A DNA stretch of 64,000 bases from Rhizobiales bacterium dw_265 (GCA_018449595.1 JAAVUU010000004.1:186001-250000); one strand, 5' to 3'. Counted from the first letter of the stretch, positions 16,551 through 24,392 are shown. The notes: generated by a model from the letters alone, not told the origin. Program-made: numbers and translations.

Positions 16551-17672
16551 TCATCTAGCCCGCCAGACGAACAAAGTGGACATGGCATAATTCCACAGGG
16601 CGCTCATCACCGCGCCCGCCGCGCCCGCCGCCCACCAGATCGGGCGCTCCATATAGAGCCAGCCGGCCAGGTCCACATTGGCCAGCACCCCCACCGAACC
16701 GATCAGGCCAAACAGCACAAAGCCCTTCAGCATGCTCCAGCCCTTGAGGCGGCGATCCCGATAGGTCAGTTCGTTGTTGAGCAGGAAATTGCTGACCATG
16801 GCCACGAAGGTGGCGGCGATCTGGGCGGCGCGGAACAGGTCCGGCTGCGGCGGCAGGAAGACCAGCAGCAGCCCCAGCGCGAACAGATGCACGAACAGGC
16901 CGATGGTGCCGACAATGGCGAAGAAGATGAAACGCGGGTCCACCAGGTCGCCGGTCATCTTGGCCAGCAGCAGGCCCAGGAATTCCACCCCGATCTGGGC
17001 GTTGAACTTGCTTTCGCCGTCGAAGCGTTCGCCGAAGCTGTAGGGCTGTTCGGCGATGCGCAGCTTCGCCCCCGCCGTGGCGGCGATGTCGAGCAGGATC
17101 TTGAAACCCGCCGGCGACAGGCGCGGCGCGATTTCGTCAAAGCGGTCGCGCCGCATCATGAAGAAGCCCGACATGGGGTCCGACAGCGGCGTGCCCACCA
17201 GCCGGTGGGTCAGCCGGGTCGCCAGCCGGGAGATGCCGCCGCGCGATCCCTCAAGCCCCTGGGCGCTGCCGCCCGTGACATAGCGGGTGGCGGCGACCAG
17301 ATCGGCCTGACCGTTTGTCAACTTTGCCAGCATGGCCGGAAGCACCTTTTCGTCATGCTGCAGGTCGGCATCCATCACCGCCACATAGGGCGCCGCCGAG
17401 GACAGGATGCCCTCGATGCAGGCCCCCGCCAGGCCACGGCGGCCCACCCGCAGCAGGCAGCGCACCCGGGGATCGCGGGCGGCGATCTGCTTGACCGCGG
17501 CGGCGGTACCATCGGGAGAACTGTCATCAACAAAGATGGCTTCCCAGGCGATCCCGGCCAGCGCCAGGTCCAGCCGCCGGACCAGTTCGGCGACATTGCC
17601 CCGCTCCTTGAAGGTCGGGATAACAACCGACAGCTCCGCTGTCGGTTTGTTATTTTGGTCGCTCCCGCTCAC
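16551..17672 (-). CDS. GT2 polyprenyl-phosphate sugar synthase fused to GtrA membrane domain
   Basis: 373 residues. Residues 14-235 form a GT-A family 2 domain of the dolichol-phosphate mannose synthase type: SVVIPTFKERGN, nucleotide motif VDDSSPDGT, catalytic MDADLQHDEKVLP, and DPMSGFFMMRRDRF. Residues 245-373 are a GtrA-like domain with four transmembrane segments (FIFFAIVGTIGLFVHLFALG through MSALWNYAMSTLFVW). The likely role is to make a polyprenyl-phosphate sugar and present it to a GT39 enzyme; such an enzyme is encoded next door. Confidence 0.9.
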   Translation of the reverse strand: MSGSDQNNKPTAELSVVIPTFKERGNVAELVRRLDLALAGIAWEAIFVDDSSPDGTAAAVKQIAARDPRVRCLLRVGRRGLAGACIEGILSSAAPYVAVMDADLQHDEKVLPAMLAKLTNGQADLVAATRYVTGGSAQGLEGSRGGISRLATRLTHRLVGTPLSDPMSGFFMMRRDRFDEIAPRLSPAGFKILLDIAATAGAKLRIAEQPYSFGERFDGESKFNAQIGVEFLGLLLAKMTGDLVDPRFIFFAIVGTIGLFVHLFALGLLLVFLPPQPDLFRAAQIAATFVAMVSNFLLNNELTYRDRRLKGWSMLKGFVLFGLIGSVGVLANVDLAGWLYMERPIWWAAGAAGAVMSALWNYAMSTLFVWRAR

Positions 17673-17856
17673 GCGGACGCTCCTGGCAGTTGGGGACTGG
17701 GCACAGACGGGCGCTCGGAAAAGAACGGCCCTTGGTGACGGGCGCGGGGTTTGGCGTCAAGGGGTTAGCGCCAGCTGGTAGGGAAGGGTTAACCAGGACA
17801 GCCGCTTGAGAGATGCAAGGGGTGAAACTTCTGCTTTCGCCAGGCGTTGGCGTGGC

Positions 17857-18285
17857 ATGCGCAAGGACAGCCAGCCCGAACACGGCCCCATCCCCGGCCT
17901 TCCCGCCGATCATACCCATCTGCGCCGGGCGGCGCCCCGGGTGCTGGTGGTGGAGGACGAGATGACGGTGGCCATGCTGATCGAGGATATGGTCAGCGAA
18001 CTGGCTTATGAGGTCGCCGCCGTGGTCCCCAGGCTGGAAGACGCCATGCGCCTGCTGGACGGCGACCTGTTCGACCTCGCCCTGCTGGATGTGCATCTGG
18101 GCGGCAAGACGGTGTTTCCCTTCGCCGCCGAACTGGAGGCGCGGGAGATTCCCTTCCTCTTCGCCACCGCCTATGGTCCGCGCGGCATTCCGGCGGCATT
18201 CCAGGCCCATATGGTGCTGCAGAAACCGTTCGGCCCGGTCGAATTGCGCCGCGCCCTGGTCGGCCTCGGCGGCCGCGTCAACTGA
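17857..18285 (+). CDS. Single-domain response regulator
   Basis: 142 residues from the ATG at 17857; a TTG start at 17806 would add 17. A short polar N-terminus precedes one receiver domain: VLVVEDEMTVAMLIEDMV, phospho-acceptor Asp in LALLDVHLGGKTV, FATAYG with the conserved Thr, and LQKPFGPVEL with the conserved Lys. There is no output domain. Receivers of this LLDVHLGG type are frequent partners of HWE kinases, and such a kinase is encoded 6 kb away. Confidence 0.85.
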   Translation: MRKDSQPEHGPIPGLPADHTHLRRAAPRVLVVEDEMTVAMLIEDMVSELAYEVAAVVPRLEDAMRLLDGDLFDLALLDVHLGGKTVFPFAAELEAREIPFLFATAYGPRGIPAAFQAHMVLQKPFGPVELRRALVGLGGRVN

Positions 18286-18291
18286 CCTGCT

Positions 18292-18435
18292 TTAGTGAAC
18301 GAAATAGACCAGGATGCCGGCGATCACCGCCAGCGACAGGCTGATGAACAGCACATAGCGCATCACGCCGAGTTCCTTGCCCTGGCGGGCTTCCTGGGCG
18401 CTCAGAACGGGTTTTCCATTTTCGGTTGTCGCCAT
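18292..18435 (-). CDS. Small membrane protein (47 residues)
   Basis: ATG at 18435 with AAGGAG about eight bases upstream; TAA at 18292. Polar N-terminus (ATTENGKPVLSAQEARQGKEL) and one transmembrane segment (VLFISLSLAVIAGILVYFV). Last gene of a three-gene minus-strand group led by a DUF3309 gene. No named family. Confidence 0.7.
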   Translation of the reverse strand: MATTENGKPVLSAQEARQGKELGVMRYVLFISLSLAVIAGILVYFVH

Positions 18436-18450
18436 TGCCGTATCTCCTTG

Positions 18451-18675
18451 CTATTGCGCCGCGTGGCCGCTGGCGGCGGGCGCCAGGCGCTGTTCCAGTT
18501 CCGCGATTGTCGCGCCGATCTCGCCGGCGGCGTCATCCTGGCGGTCGCGCCAGGCGCGCAGGATTTCCAGCCGCTCCATGTCGGCGAACCGCCGGTCGCG
18601 CAGCACATCGGACGGTGTGCGGTAGATGCGGGCCGGATTGCGCCGGATGTCGTCCAAAAGAATCTTCTTGCTCAT
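18451..18675 (-). CDS. Small soluble hypothetical protein (74 residues)
   Basis: Starts MSKKILLDDIRRNPARIYR with GGAGG upstream. Highly charged and probably helical (VLRDRRFADMERLEILRAWRDRQ), ending in an Ala-rich tail. It has no membrane segment. It lies 15 bases before the 47-residue membrane gene and 20 bases after the DUF3309 gene, so all three are probably one stress-induced operon. No recognised family. Confidence 0.75.
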   Translation of the reverse strand: MSKKILLDDIRRNPARIYRTPSDVLRDRRFADMERLEILRAWRDRQDDAAGEIGATIAELEQRLAPAASGHAAQ

Positions 18676-18695
18676 GCGGGCCTCCCGGACGCGGC

Positions 18696-18851
18696 TCAGA
18701 TACGTCCCATCAGCGCCAGCACCAGCACGATGACCAGCACCAGGCCCAGGGTGCCGGAGGGGTAATAGCCCCAGCCCCGGCTGTGGGGCCAGGACGGCCA
18801 GGCGCCCAGAAGCAGCAGCAGAAGGACGACGATCAGGATTGTTCCAAGCAT
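18696..18851 (-). CDS. DUF3309 small membrane protein
   Basis: 51 residues, MLGTILIVVLLLLLLGAWP, then WGYYPSGTLGLVLVIVLVLALMGRI, two hydrophobic segments around a Trp/Tyr/Pro turn. This is the DUF3309 pattern. AAGGAA lies upstream of the ATG at 18851. Much longer open frames in this region on both strands are shadows. A promoter with EcfG features lies 29 bases upstream. Confidence 0.83.
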   Translation of the reverse strand: MLGTILIVVLLLLLLGAWPSWPHSRGWGYYPSGTLGLVLVIVLVLALMGRI

Positions 18852-18879
18852 TCGAAATTCCTTTCCCGGATGAGACAGC

Positions 18880-18904
18880 AACACGCCCGCTCCGTCACGG
18901 TTCC
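18880..18904 (-). promoter_or_regulatory. Possible EcfG-type promoter for the DUF3309 operon
   Basis: Minus strand GGAAC (18904-18900), 16 bases, TGTT (18883-18880). One mismatch in the -10 box; 29 bases before the DUF3309 start. Confidence 0.55.
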
Positions 18905-18936
18905 CCCTTCCCCGTGTCCGCTGCCGCAAAAATGCG

Positions 18937-18961
18937 GGAACGGCAGGCGTTCCGGGCCGTT
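18937..18961 (+). promoter_or_regulatory. EcfG-type promoter for the secreted 171-residue protein
   Basis: GGAAC (18937-18941), 16 bases, CGTT (18958-18961), exact consensus, 32 bases before the ATG at 18993. Confidence 0.75.
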
Positions 18962-18992
18962 TCCGGCACGGCGATCGCGGCGGAGATGTCCG

Positions 18993-19508
18993 ATGAAAAT
19001 GCGTGAGATGATGGTTCCCGGGGCGGCTCTCCTGCTTCTGGCGGCGGGGCCCGCCGTGGCGGGTTCCTCCACTGCGGCGGAGCGCGAAGCCACCCGTCAG
19101 TTGAATCTGGGGCAGTCGCAAATGGCCCCGCAGCCGGGGCCACAATTCACCGACGCCACCGCCGGCCAGCCCGCCGGCAGCCCGCCCGCCGCGGCCCCCA
19201 CCGCCAGGGTTGAAACCATTTCCGGGGACGCGCCGATTCTGTCCAGCATCACCAATCCGCCCGCCCGGATCGCATCCGCCAATGTGCTGGACGCCAGCGG
19301 CGCCACCATCGGCGCGGTCCAGCGCGTGGAAGTCACGCCTCAGGGCCAGCCTGTCCGGGTGGCCATCGCGCTGATCGGCACGGATGACAGGCTGGTGGTG
19401 CTGGATGCGGGCGCGGTGACGTATGACGCATCCAGGAACCAGATCCTGGCGCAGCAATCGGCGGATCAGATCCGGTCCCAAAATTCGTCAGCGGCTCCGA
19501 CCGGCTGA
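18993..19508 (+). CDS. Secreted hypothetical protein, likely stress-induced
   Basis: 171 residues from the ATG at 18993 (GGAG upstream). Signal peptide MVPGAALLLLAAGPAVAG, cleaved near residue 24. A low-complexity Pro/Ala/Gly linker (residues 45-72) then leads to a C-terminal domain of about 90 residues with ANVLDASGATIGAVQRVEV and LVVLDAGAVTYDASRNQIL, which resembles a PRC-barrel-like fold. Preceded by an exact EcfG-type promoter. Function unknown. Confidence 0.75.
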   Translation: MKMREMMVPGAALLLLAAGPAVAGSSTAAEREATRQLNLGQSQMAPQPGPQFTDATAGQPAGSPPAAAPTARVETISGDAPILSSITNPPARIASANVLDASGATIGAVQRVEVTPQGQPVRVAIALIGTDDRLVVLDAGAVTYDASRNQILAQQSADQIRSQNSSAAPTG

Positions 19509-19517
19509 CGCAATCTT

Positions 19518-19919
19518 CTATTTCGCGAACTTCAGTGCCGCGAGCGCGCCCGCGCTTGCGGTCACGCCTGTCAGGACCGTGCCCCAGGCGATGTCGAACA
19601 GGGTGACCCTGAGCGTCCACACCTTCATGGTGGCATAGTTGGTGAGGTCATAGGTGGCGTAAGTGAAGAAGCCGAACAGCGCGCCGTACAGCAGGGCGGT
19701 TTTCCAGTCGGCGGAGGCCAGCGCCGGGCGCACCGCGAAGATCAGCACGCCCACGATATAGGTGAGATAGAAAATCACCGCCACGGTCATGTTGGGATCG
19801 TCGGCCAGCAGCGGCCCCAGGTCGCGGTGATAGATTGCGCCCGAGGTGTTGGTCAGCCATAGAAAGTCAAGCGCGCCCATCACCAGAACGCACGCGACAT
19901 AGGCTATCAGATACGCCAT
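19518..19919 (-). CDS. DUF2177 family membrane protein
   Basis: 133 residues from MAYLIAYVACVLVMG, four transmembrane segments. ALDFLWLTNTSGAIYHRDLGPLLADDPN after segment 1 and GFFTYATYDLTNYATMKVW in the middle are family signatures. The frame extends upstream to 19973 without support. Often found beside cyclopropane fatty acid synthase or other lipid genes; here it lies divergent from the flavoprotein-cfa pair. Function unknown. Confidence 0.85.
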   Translation of the reverse strand: MAYLIAYVACVLVMGALDFLWLTNTSGAIYHRDLGPLLADDPNMTVAVIFYLTYIVGVLIFAVRPALASADWKTALLYGALFGFFTYATYDLTNYATMKVWTLRVTLFDIAWGTVLTGVTASAGALAALKFAK

Positions 19920-20016
19920 CGGCCACCCCCACCCTGTGCCGCTTTTTACGCGAGCATAGCGCCTCCGGATCATCTAGTCTTGCGCCCTTGTGGGGGCCCG
20001 CATCGGGGCGCGGGCG

Positions 20017-20053
20017 GTGATCCAGGGGCCGCGGGAGCGCGTAGCTGGATCAC
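20017..20053. repeat. Inverted repeat before the flavoprotein gene
   Basis: GTGATCCAG (20017-20025) and CTGGATCAC (20045-20053), nine-base perfect arms with a 19-base GC-rich spacer, ending 17 bases before the ATG at 20071. It could be an operator or a leader hairpin. Confidence 0.45.
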
Positions 20054-20070
20054 AGGGTTTCGGGGCATTG

Positions 20071-21444
20071 ATGAGCAGGATCGCGGTAATCGGCACAGGG
20101 ATTTCGGGCCTCGGCAGCGCCTTCCTGCTGAATCCGCAGCACGACATCACCGTCTATGAGAAAGCCCCCCGGATCGGCGGTCACAGCCGCACGATAACGG
20201 TTGATTATGATGGCCGCGCCATTGCGGTGGATACCGGCTTCATCGTCTTCAACCGTCCCAATTATCCCAACCTGTGCGGGTTGTTCTCCCATCTCGATGT
20301 GCCCACCCATGCCAGCGACATGACCTTTGCCGCCTCGATCCGGGACGGCTGGCTGGAATGGGGCGCCAAGAACCTGGATGCGGTGATCGGCCAGCGCCGC
20401 AACCTGCTGCGGCCCAAATTCGCCCTGCTGGTGCGCGATGTGTTCAAATTCAACACAAGGGCCATGGCGGTGGTGGAACGCCATCCCGAACTCAGCCTGG
20501 AAGGACTGATCCAGAAACTGGGGCTGGGCGAGTGGTTCCGCCGCTATTACCTCTTGCCCATGTCGGGGGCGATCTGGAGCTGCCCGCCCTGCGAGATGAT
20601 GAATTTCCCGGCCCGCACCCTGGTGCGGTTTTTCGCCAACCATCACCTGATGTCCCCCACCGGCCAGCCGCAATGGCGCACCGTGACCGGCGGCAGCCAA
20701 CAATATGTCAGCCGCATGACCGCGCCCTTCGCCCATCGCATCCGCACCGATTGCGCCGCCGTCGCGGTGACCCGACCCACTTCTGGTAAAGATGCCGGCA
20801 AGGTGCAGGTCCGGGACAGCCAGGGCGGCATGGAGACCTACGACCGGGTGGTGATGGCCGGCCATGCCGACGAGACCCTGGCGCTGCTGAAGGATGCCGA
20901 TACCGCCGAGACCGGCGCTTTTTCCTGTTTCCGCTACCAGAAGAATCATGCGGTTCTGCACCGTGATACATCGATGATGCCCCGGCGGCGGCGCTGCTGG
21001 GCCAGTTGGGTCTATACCTCCGACGGCGAATTCCTCCATCCCAAGATCACCGTCACCTACTGGATGAACCTGCTGCAGGGCATTGACGAAAAATATCCCC
21101 TCTTCGTCAGCCTCAATCCCAAGCGCGAAATCCCCGAGCACCTGGTTTTCGACCGCACCGAGTTCGATCATCCGGTGTTCGACGAGGCGGCGATGGCGGC
21201 CCAGGCCCGCGTCGCCGCCCTGCAGGGCAGCCGCAACACCTGGTTCGCCGGCGCCCATCTGGGCCATGGCTTCCATGAGGATGGCCTTGCCAGCGCGGTG
21301 CGCGTGGCCCGCGCCATGGGCGCCGCCGTGCCCTGGGAAACCGATGCCGGTTTCGCGCCCGATGCGGCGCAACAAAAATCCCGACAACCTGTCATGCGTC
21401 CGTCTTTTCCCGGCGCGGACCCGCTTCCGGCGGAATTGTTTTGA
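20071..21444 (+). CDS. NAD(P)/FAD-binding oxidoreductase linked to cyclopropane fatty acid synthesis
   Basis: 457 residues of the amine-oxidase-like flavoprotein superfamily. FAD motif IAVIGTGISGLGSAFLL at residues 4-20, then VYEKAPRIGGHSRT, DTGFIVFNRPNYPN, and a C-terminal region with WFAGAHLGHGFHEDGLASAVRVA that completes the FAD site. This family sits next to cfa in many proteobacteria, often with a DUF1365 gene between, which is absent here. The start at 20071 gives the family N-terminus. Probably modifies fatty acyl chains or helps in cyclopropane or furan fatty acid formation; this is inference. Confidence 0.88.
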   Translation: MSRIAVIGTGISGLGSAFLLNPQHDITVYEKAPRIGGHSRTITVDYDGRAIAVDTGFIVFNRPNYPNLCGLFSHLDVPTHASDMTFAASIRDGWLEWGAKNLDAVIGQRRNLLRPKFALLVRDVFKFNTRAMAVVERHPELSLEGLIQKLGLGEWFRRYYLLPMSGAIWSCPPCEMMNFPARTLVRFFANHHLMSPTGQPQWRTVTGGSQQYVSRMTAPFAHRIRTDCAAVAVTRPTSGKDAGKVQVRDSQGGMETYDRVVMAGHADETLALLKDADTAETGAFSCFRYQKNHAVLHRDTSMMPRRRRCWASWVYTSDGEFLHPKITVTYWMNLLQGIDEKYPLFVSLNPKREIPEHLVFDRTEFDHPVFDEAAMAAQARVAALQGSRNTWFAGAHLGHGFHEDGLASAVRVARAMGAAVPWETDAGFAPDAAQQKSRQPVMRPSFPGADPLPAELF

Positions 21445-21495
21445 GCCGCGCCCGCGCCTAGAATTGGGTTTTCTCCTTGTAGGGAAGACGCCGCC

Positions 21496-22662
21496 ATGTC
21501 CCTGATACCCGCCGCCTATATCGAGAAGAGCTGGCGCAAGGCGATCGGCTCGCTGGAATACGGCACCCTGGAATTCATTGCGCCCAATGGCGAGGTGACG
21601 CTCTGCAAGGGCGAGCATCCCGGGCCGAACGCGCGCTTCCACATCCATGAATGGGATGTCTTGCGCCGGATCATGGCGCGCGGCGATATCGGGCTGGGCG
21701 AGGAATATATCGCCGGCACCTGGGACACCGACAGCGTCGAGAAGCTGGTGAGCCTGTTCCTGCTCAACCTGGATCATTTCGACAGTTTCTCGGACGGCAA
21801 TTTCCTCAACCGCATGGGATTTGTTATCCACAACGCCTTTGTGCGCCGCAATTCCATCAAGGGCTCGTCGCGCAACATCAAGGCGCATTACGACGTCGGC
21901 AACGACTTCTATTCGCTGTGGCTGGACCGCAGCATGACCTATTCCTCGGCGCTCTATAACGGCACCGACGAACTGTACCGGGCCCAGCAGAACAAGTATG
22001 AGCGCATCCTTTCCAAGTTCAGCGGGAAGAAAGCCGATGTGCTGGAGATCGGCTGCGGCTGGGGCGGCTTCGCCGAGCGCGCCGCCGCCGACAGCCACCA
22101 TGTCACCGGCCTGACCATCTCGCCCGCCCAGCACAAATTCGCCACGGAACGGCTGAAGGGCGCCGCCGAGATCAAGCTGGAAGACTATCGCCTGACCAAG
22201 GGCACCTTCGACAATATCGTCTCCATCGAGATGTTCGAGGCGGTGGGCGAGCATTACTGGCCGGCCTATTTCAACACCGTGAAGGAAAGGCTGAAGCGCG
22301 GCGGCCGCGCCGTCATCCAGACCATCACCATCAAGGACGAATATTTCGCCGGCTATCGCGGCCGCAGCGATTTCATCCGCCATTACGTCTTCCCCGGCGG
22401 CATGCTGCCCAGCCTGGCGCGGTTCCGCGAGGAAGCCGAAAAGGCGGGACTGAAATTCGCCGGCGCCTTCGGCTTCGGCAAGGATTATGCCCGCACCCTG
22501 CGCGAATGGCTGGTGCGGATGCAAAGCGTGGAGCCGCAGATCAGGGCGCTGGGCCATGACCAGCAGTTCCTGCGCAACTGGGAATTCTACCTGGGCATCT
22601 GCGCCGCGACGTTTGAAGTTGCCCGTACCGATGTGGTGCAGGTGGAACTCATCAACGCTTAG
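21496..22662 (+). CDS. cfa: Cyclopropane-fatty-acyl-phospholipid synthase family
   Basis: 388 residues. An N-terminal lipid-binding domain of about 100 residues is followed by a class I methyltransferase domain: KAHYDVGNDFYSLWLD, SAM motif VLEIGCGWGGFAERA, and FDNIVSIEMFEAVGEHYW with the catalytic Glu and bicarbonate-site residues typical of Cfa. It uses S-adenosylmethionine to add a methylene or methyl group to unsaturated phospholipid chains. 51 bases after the flavoprotein gene, so likely co-transcribed. Confidence 0.93.
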   Translation: MSLIPAAYIEKSWRKAIGSLEYGTLEFIAPNGEVTLCKGEHPGPNARFHIHEWDVLRRIMARGDIGLGEEYIAGTWDTDSVEKLVSLFLLNLDHFDSFSDGNFLNRMGFVIHNAFVRRNSIKGSSRNIKAHYDVGNDFYSLWLDRSMTYSSALYNGTDELYRAQQNKYERILSKFSGKKADVLEIGCGWGGFAERAAADSHHVTGLTISPAQHKFATERLKGAAEIKLEDYRLTKGTFDNIVSIEMFEAVGEHYWPAYFNTVKERLKRGGRAVIQTITIKDEYFAGYRGRSDFIRHYVFPGGMLPSLARFREEAEKAGLKFAGAFGFGKDYARTLREWLVRMQSVEPQIRALGHDQQFLRNWEFYLGICAATFEVARTDVVQVELINA

Positions 22663-22703
22663 AGCGATTTGCGTTCAGATCGAATCGCCGAACCCGATTG
22701 TCA

Positions 22704-22721
22704 TTCCCGCGCAAGCGGGAA
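22704..22721. terminator. Hairpin between cfa and the LuxR gene
   Basis: TTCCCGC-GCAA-GCGGGAA, seven-base perfect stem, in a convergent gap that also holds the common repeat start TGTCATTCCCGC. No T run. Confidence 0.5.
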
Positions 22722-22762
22722 CCCAGCCTTGCAAACACGCCTCTTGAACCGCTCCGGCGGCG

Positions 22763-23554
22763 TTACTTCATAACATCCGCAAAGCTCAGCCTGGCATCGA
22801 ATAAAGATCGCACCACCAGCTGAATCCGGGTGGAGACGCCGAAGCGGCGCTTGGCATCCTCGATATGCTTGTGGACCGTGGATTCGCTGATCCCCAGGAC
22901 CTGGCCGATCTCCCAGTCGCTCTTGCCCTGGGCCACCAGCACCACGCAGTCGCGCTGGCGCGGGGTCAGGTGCGGCCCGCCCGGCGCGGCGGGCTGGGGG
23001 CCTGGCGCGCGCAGCGCCTCGGCGGCGTCAAAGGCCAGGGCGCCGACATAATGCGCCGCCGCCAGCGATCCCAGCGGCAAGGGCACGCCGTTCTTCATCA
23101 GGAAGGAGCAGCAGCCGGCAAAGATGCTGTAGCTGCCCGCCTCGTTGGCGCCGCGCGGACGGTGGACCGGCACCGTCACCGCCGCCCCGATGCCCGCCGC
23201 CACCGCGCCATCCAGGAAATCGCGCTGGTTGCGGGTCAGCGCCACCAGCCGGGGAATGTCGGACCACAGGAAGGGCGCGAAGGACTGGGAGGCCGCCGCC
23301 GCCACCGCATCGCCGGAAGGCGCCGCAACGGCGTTCCAGCCGGCCGGCAGGTCGGCCAGCCAGACCGCGCCGCCGGCCCCCTGCAACAGGAGATGGTGGA
23401 AGCCCAGCGCCCAGACCGCCTCGCACATCAGGGTGCGAAGCTGGACCACATCCCGGACGGTGCGGACGGAACGGGCAAAATCCTGCACAATGCGCGGGCG
23501 GGCGCGAACCCGGCCCTCGGGTTCCATCTGCAGCAAGTCATGCGCTTCACTCAT
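22763..23554 (-). CDS. Orphan LuxR-type regulator with autoinducer-binding-like domain
   Basis: 263 residues from the ATG at 23554. Residues 25-180 resemble the acyl-homoserine-lactone binding domain (FLWSDIPRLVALTRNQRDFLD and AAGIGAAVTVPVHRP). Residues 195-260 are the LuxR helix-turn-helix: LTPRQRDCVVLVAQGKSDWEIG and ISESTVHKHIEDAKRRFGV. No luxI synthase gene lies in the window, so it is a solo regulator. Divergent from the cytochrome c gene, which it might control. Ligand unknown. Confidence 0.87.
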   Translation of the reverse strand: MSEAHDLLQMEPEGRVRARPRIVQDFARSVRTVRDVVQLRTLMCEAVWALGFHHLLLQGAGGAVWLADLPAGWNAVAAPSGDAVAAAASQSFAPFLWSDIPRLVALTRNQRDFLDGAVAAGIGAAVTVPVHRPRGANEAGSYSIFAGCCSFLMKNGVPLPLGSLAAAHYVGALAFDAAEALRAPGPQPAAPGGPHLTPRQRDCVVLVAQGKSDWEIGQVLGISESTVHKHIEDAKRRFGVSTRIQLVVRSLFDARLSFADVMK

Positions 23555-23742
23555 GCGCGATTCTATAGCCGGAAAACGCCCGCGTGAAAGTTCTAGATCG
23601 TGCCGGTACGGGACACCTGCCTGCGAACCGCCCCCGACGAGCAAGGCCGGCCCCTCCCGGCGCGACCATAATTCCGCTGTTTTCGCGGGCAATATCGGTT
23701 ATGGAGGGCCCCGTTCACGGGAACCCAGAAAAAGGTCGTTTT

Positions 23743-24126
23743 ATGCTCCGCAATGTTTCCATCGCGCTGGCACTGTTGGCCGGCACCACACTTGGCACCA
23801 CTTCGGCCGCCAATGCCGCGGGCGACGCGAAAGCCGGCGCCGAGGTCTTCAAGAAATGCGCCCAGTGCCACACCGCCGAAAAGGGCGGCGGCAACGGCCT
23901 TGGCCCCAATCTGTTCGGCGTGGTCGGCCGCAAATCCGCCAGCCTGCCCGATTTCCAGTATTCCTCCGCGCTGAAAGCCTCCGGCCTGACCTGGACCGAG
24001 GCCAACCTGACCAAGTGGGTGACCAAGCCCGGCGCCACGGTACCCGGCACCAAGATGATGTTCGCCGGCCTTTCCAGCAAATCCCAGCAGGCCAACGTCG
24101 TCGCCTACCTCGCCACCTTGAAGTAA
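23743..24126 (+). CDS. Class I cytochrome c, periplasmic
   Basis: 127 residues. Signal peptide MLRNVSIALALLAGTT...AANA cleaved near residue 25. Heme site CAQCH at C39-H43, GLGPNLFGVVGRKSA, and the distal Met ligand in PGTKMMF (M105 or M106), ending VVAYLATLK. It matches c2/c550-type electron carriers. The start at 23743 gives a clean signal peptide; the open frame extends upstream. Divergent from the LuxR-type gene. Confidence 0.92.
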   Translation: MLRNVSIALALLAGTTLGTTSAANAAGDAKAGAEVFKKCAQCHTAEKGGGNGLGPNLFGVVGRKSASLPDFQYSSALKASGLTWTEANLTKWVTKPGATVPGTKMMFAGLSSKSQQANVVAYLATLK

Positions 24127-24133
24127 CCAGCGG

Positions 24134-24290
24134 CGGCCCCTCCCCCGCGCGCGTCGGCGCGCCAAACAGGGGGAGGTGGCCGTAGCTGGCCCTGGGGCCA
24201 GCGAAGGGTGAGGTTGGCAGCCAAGCCAACCGAACGCCGAGCACCGATAGGTGCGAAGGCCGGAAGGGAGGGGGCGATGTGGCGGAGTGA
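24134..24290. repeat. GC-rich intergenic repeat, family C
   Basis: CCCCTCCCCC ... GGGGGAGGTGGCCGTAG followed by CTGGCCCTGGGGCCAGCGAAGGGTGAGG. It occupies the first half of the 338-base gap between cytochrome c and etfB. I see no gene in the gap. Confidence 0.6.
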
Positions 24291-24313
24291 CGCACGCCCC
24301 CCAAGCGGTATTA

Positions 24314-24344
24314 ACCAGTTTTGCTGCAATGCAATGCAACTGGT
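24314..24344. promoter_or_regulatory. Palindromic candidate operator upstream of etfBA
   Basis: ACCAGTT and AACTGGT arms (24314-24320 and 24338-24344) enclose TTGC-TGCAATGCAAT-GCAA-like sequence with TGCAATGCAATGCA. It is centred about 70 bases before the expected transcription start, a position typical of an activator site. The regulator is unknown. Confidence 0.45.
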
Positions 24345-24364
24345 GCCTAACCCGCCCCGGTTCG

Positions 24365-24392
24365 TTGACAGGGCCGTGTCCCCGGCCATATT
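24365..24392 (+). promoter_or_regulatory. Sigma70 promoter of etfB-etfA-hbd
   Basis: TTGACA (24365-24370), 16 bases, CATATT (24387-24392). Expected leader about 66 bases. Confidence 0.65.

Noticed and set aside
20050..22557. 835-codon open frame on the minus strand opposite the flavoprotein and cfa
   Set aside because: Low-complexity, His/Gly/Ala-rich antisense reading typical of high-GC genomes; both sense genes have clear families.
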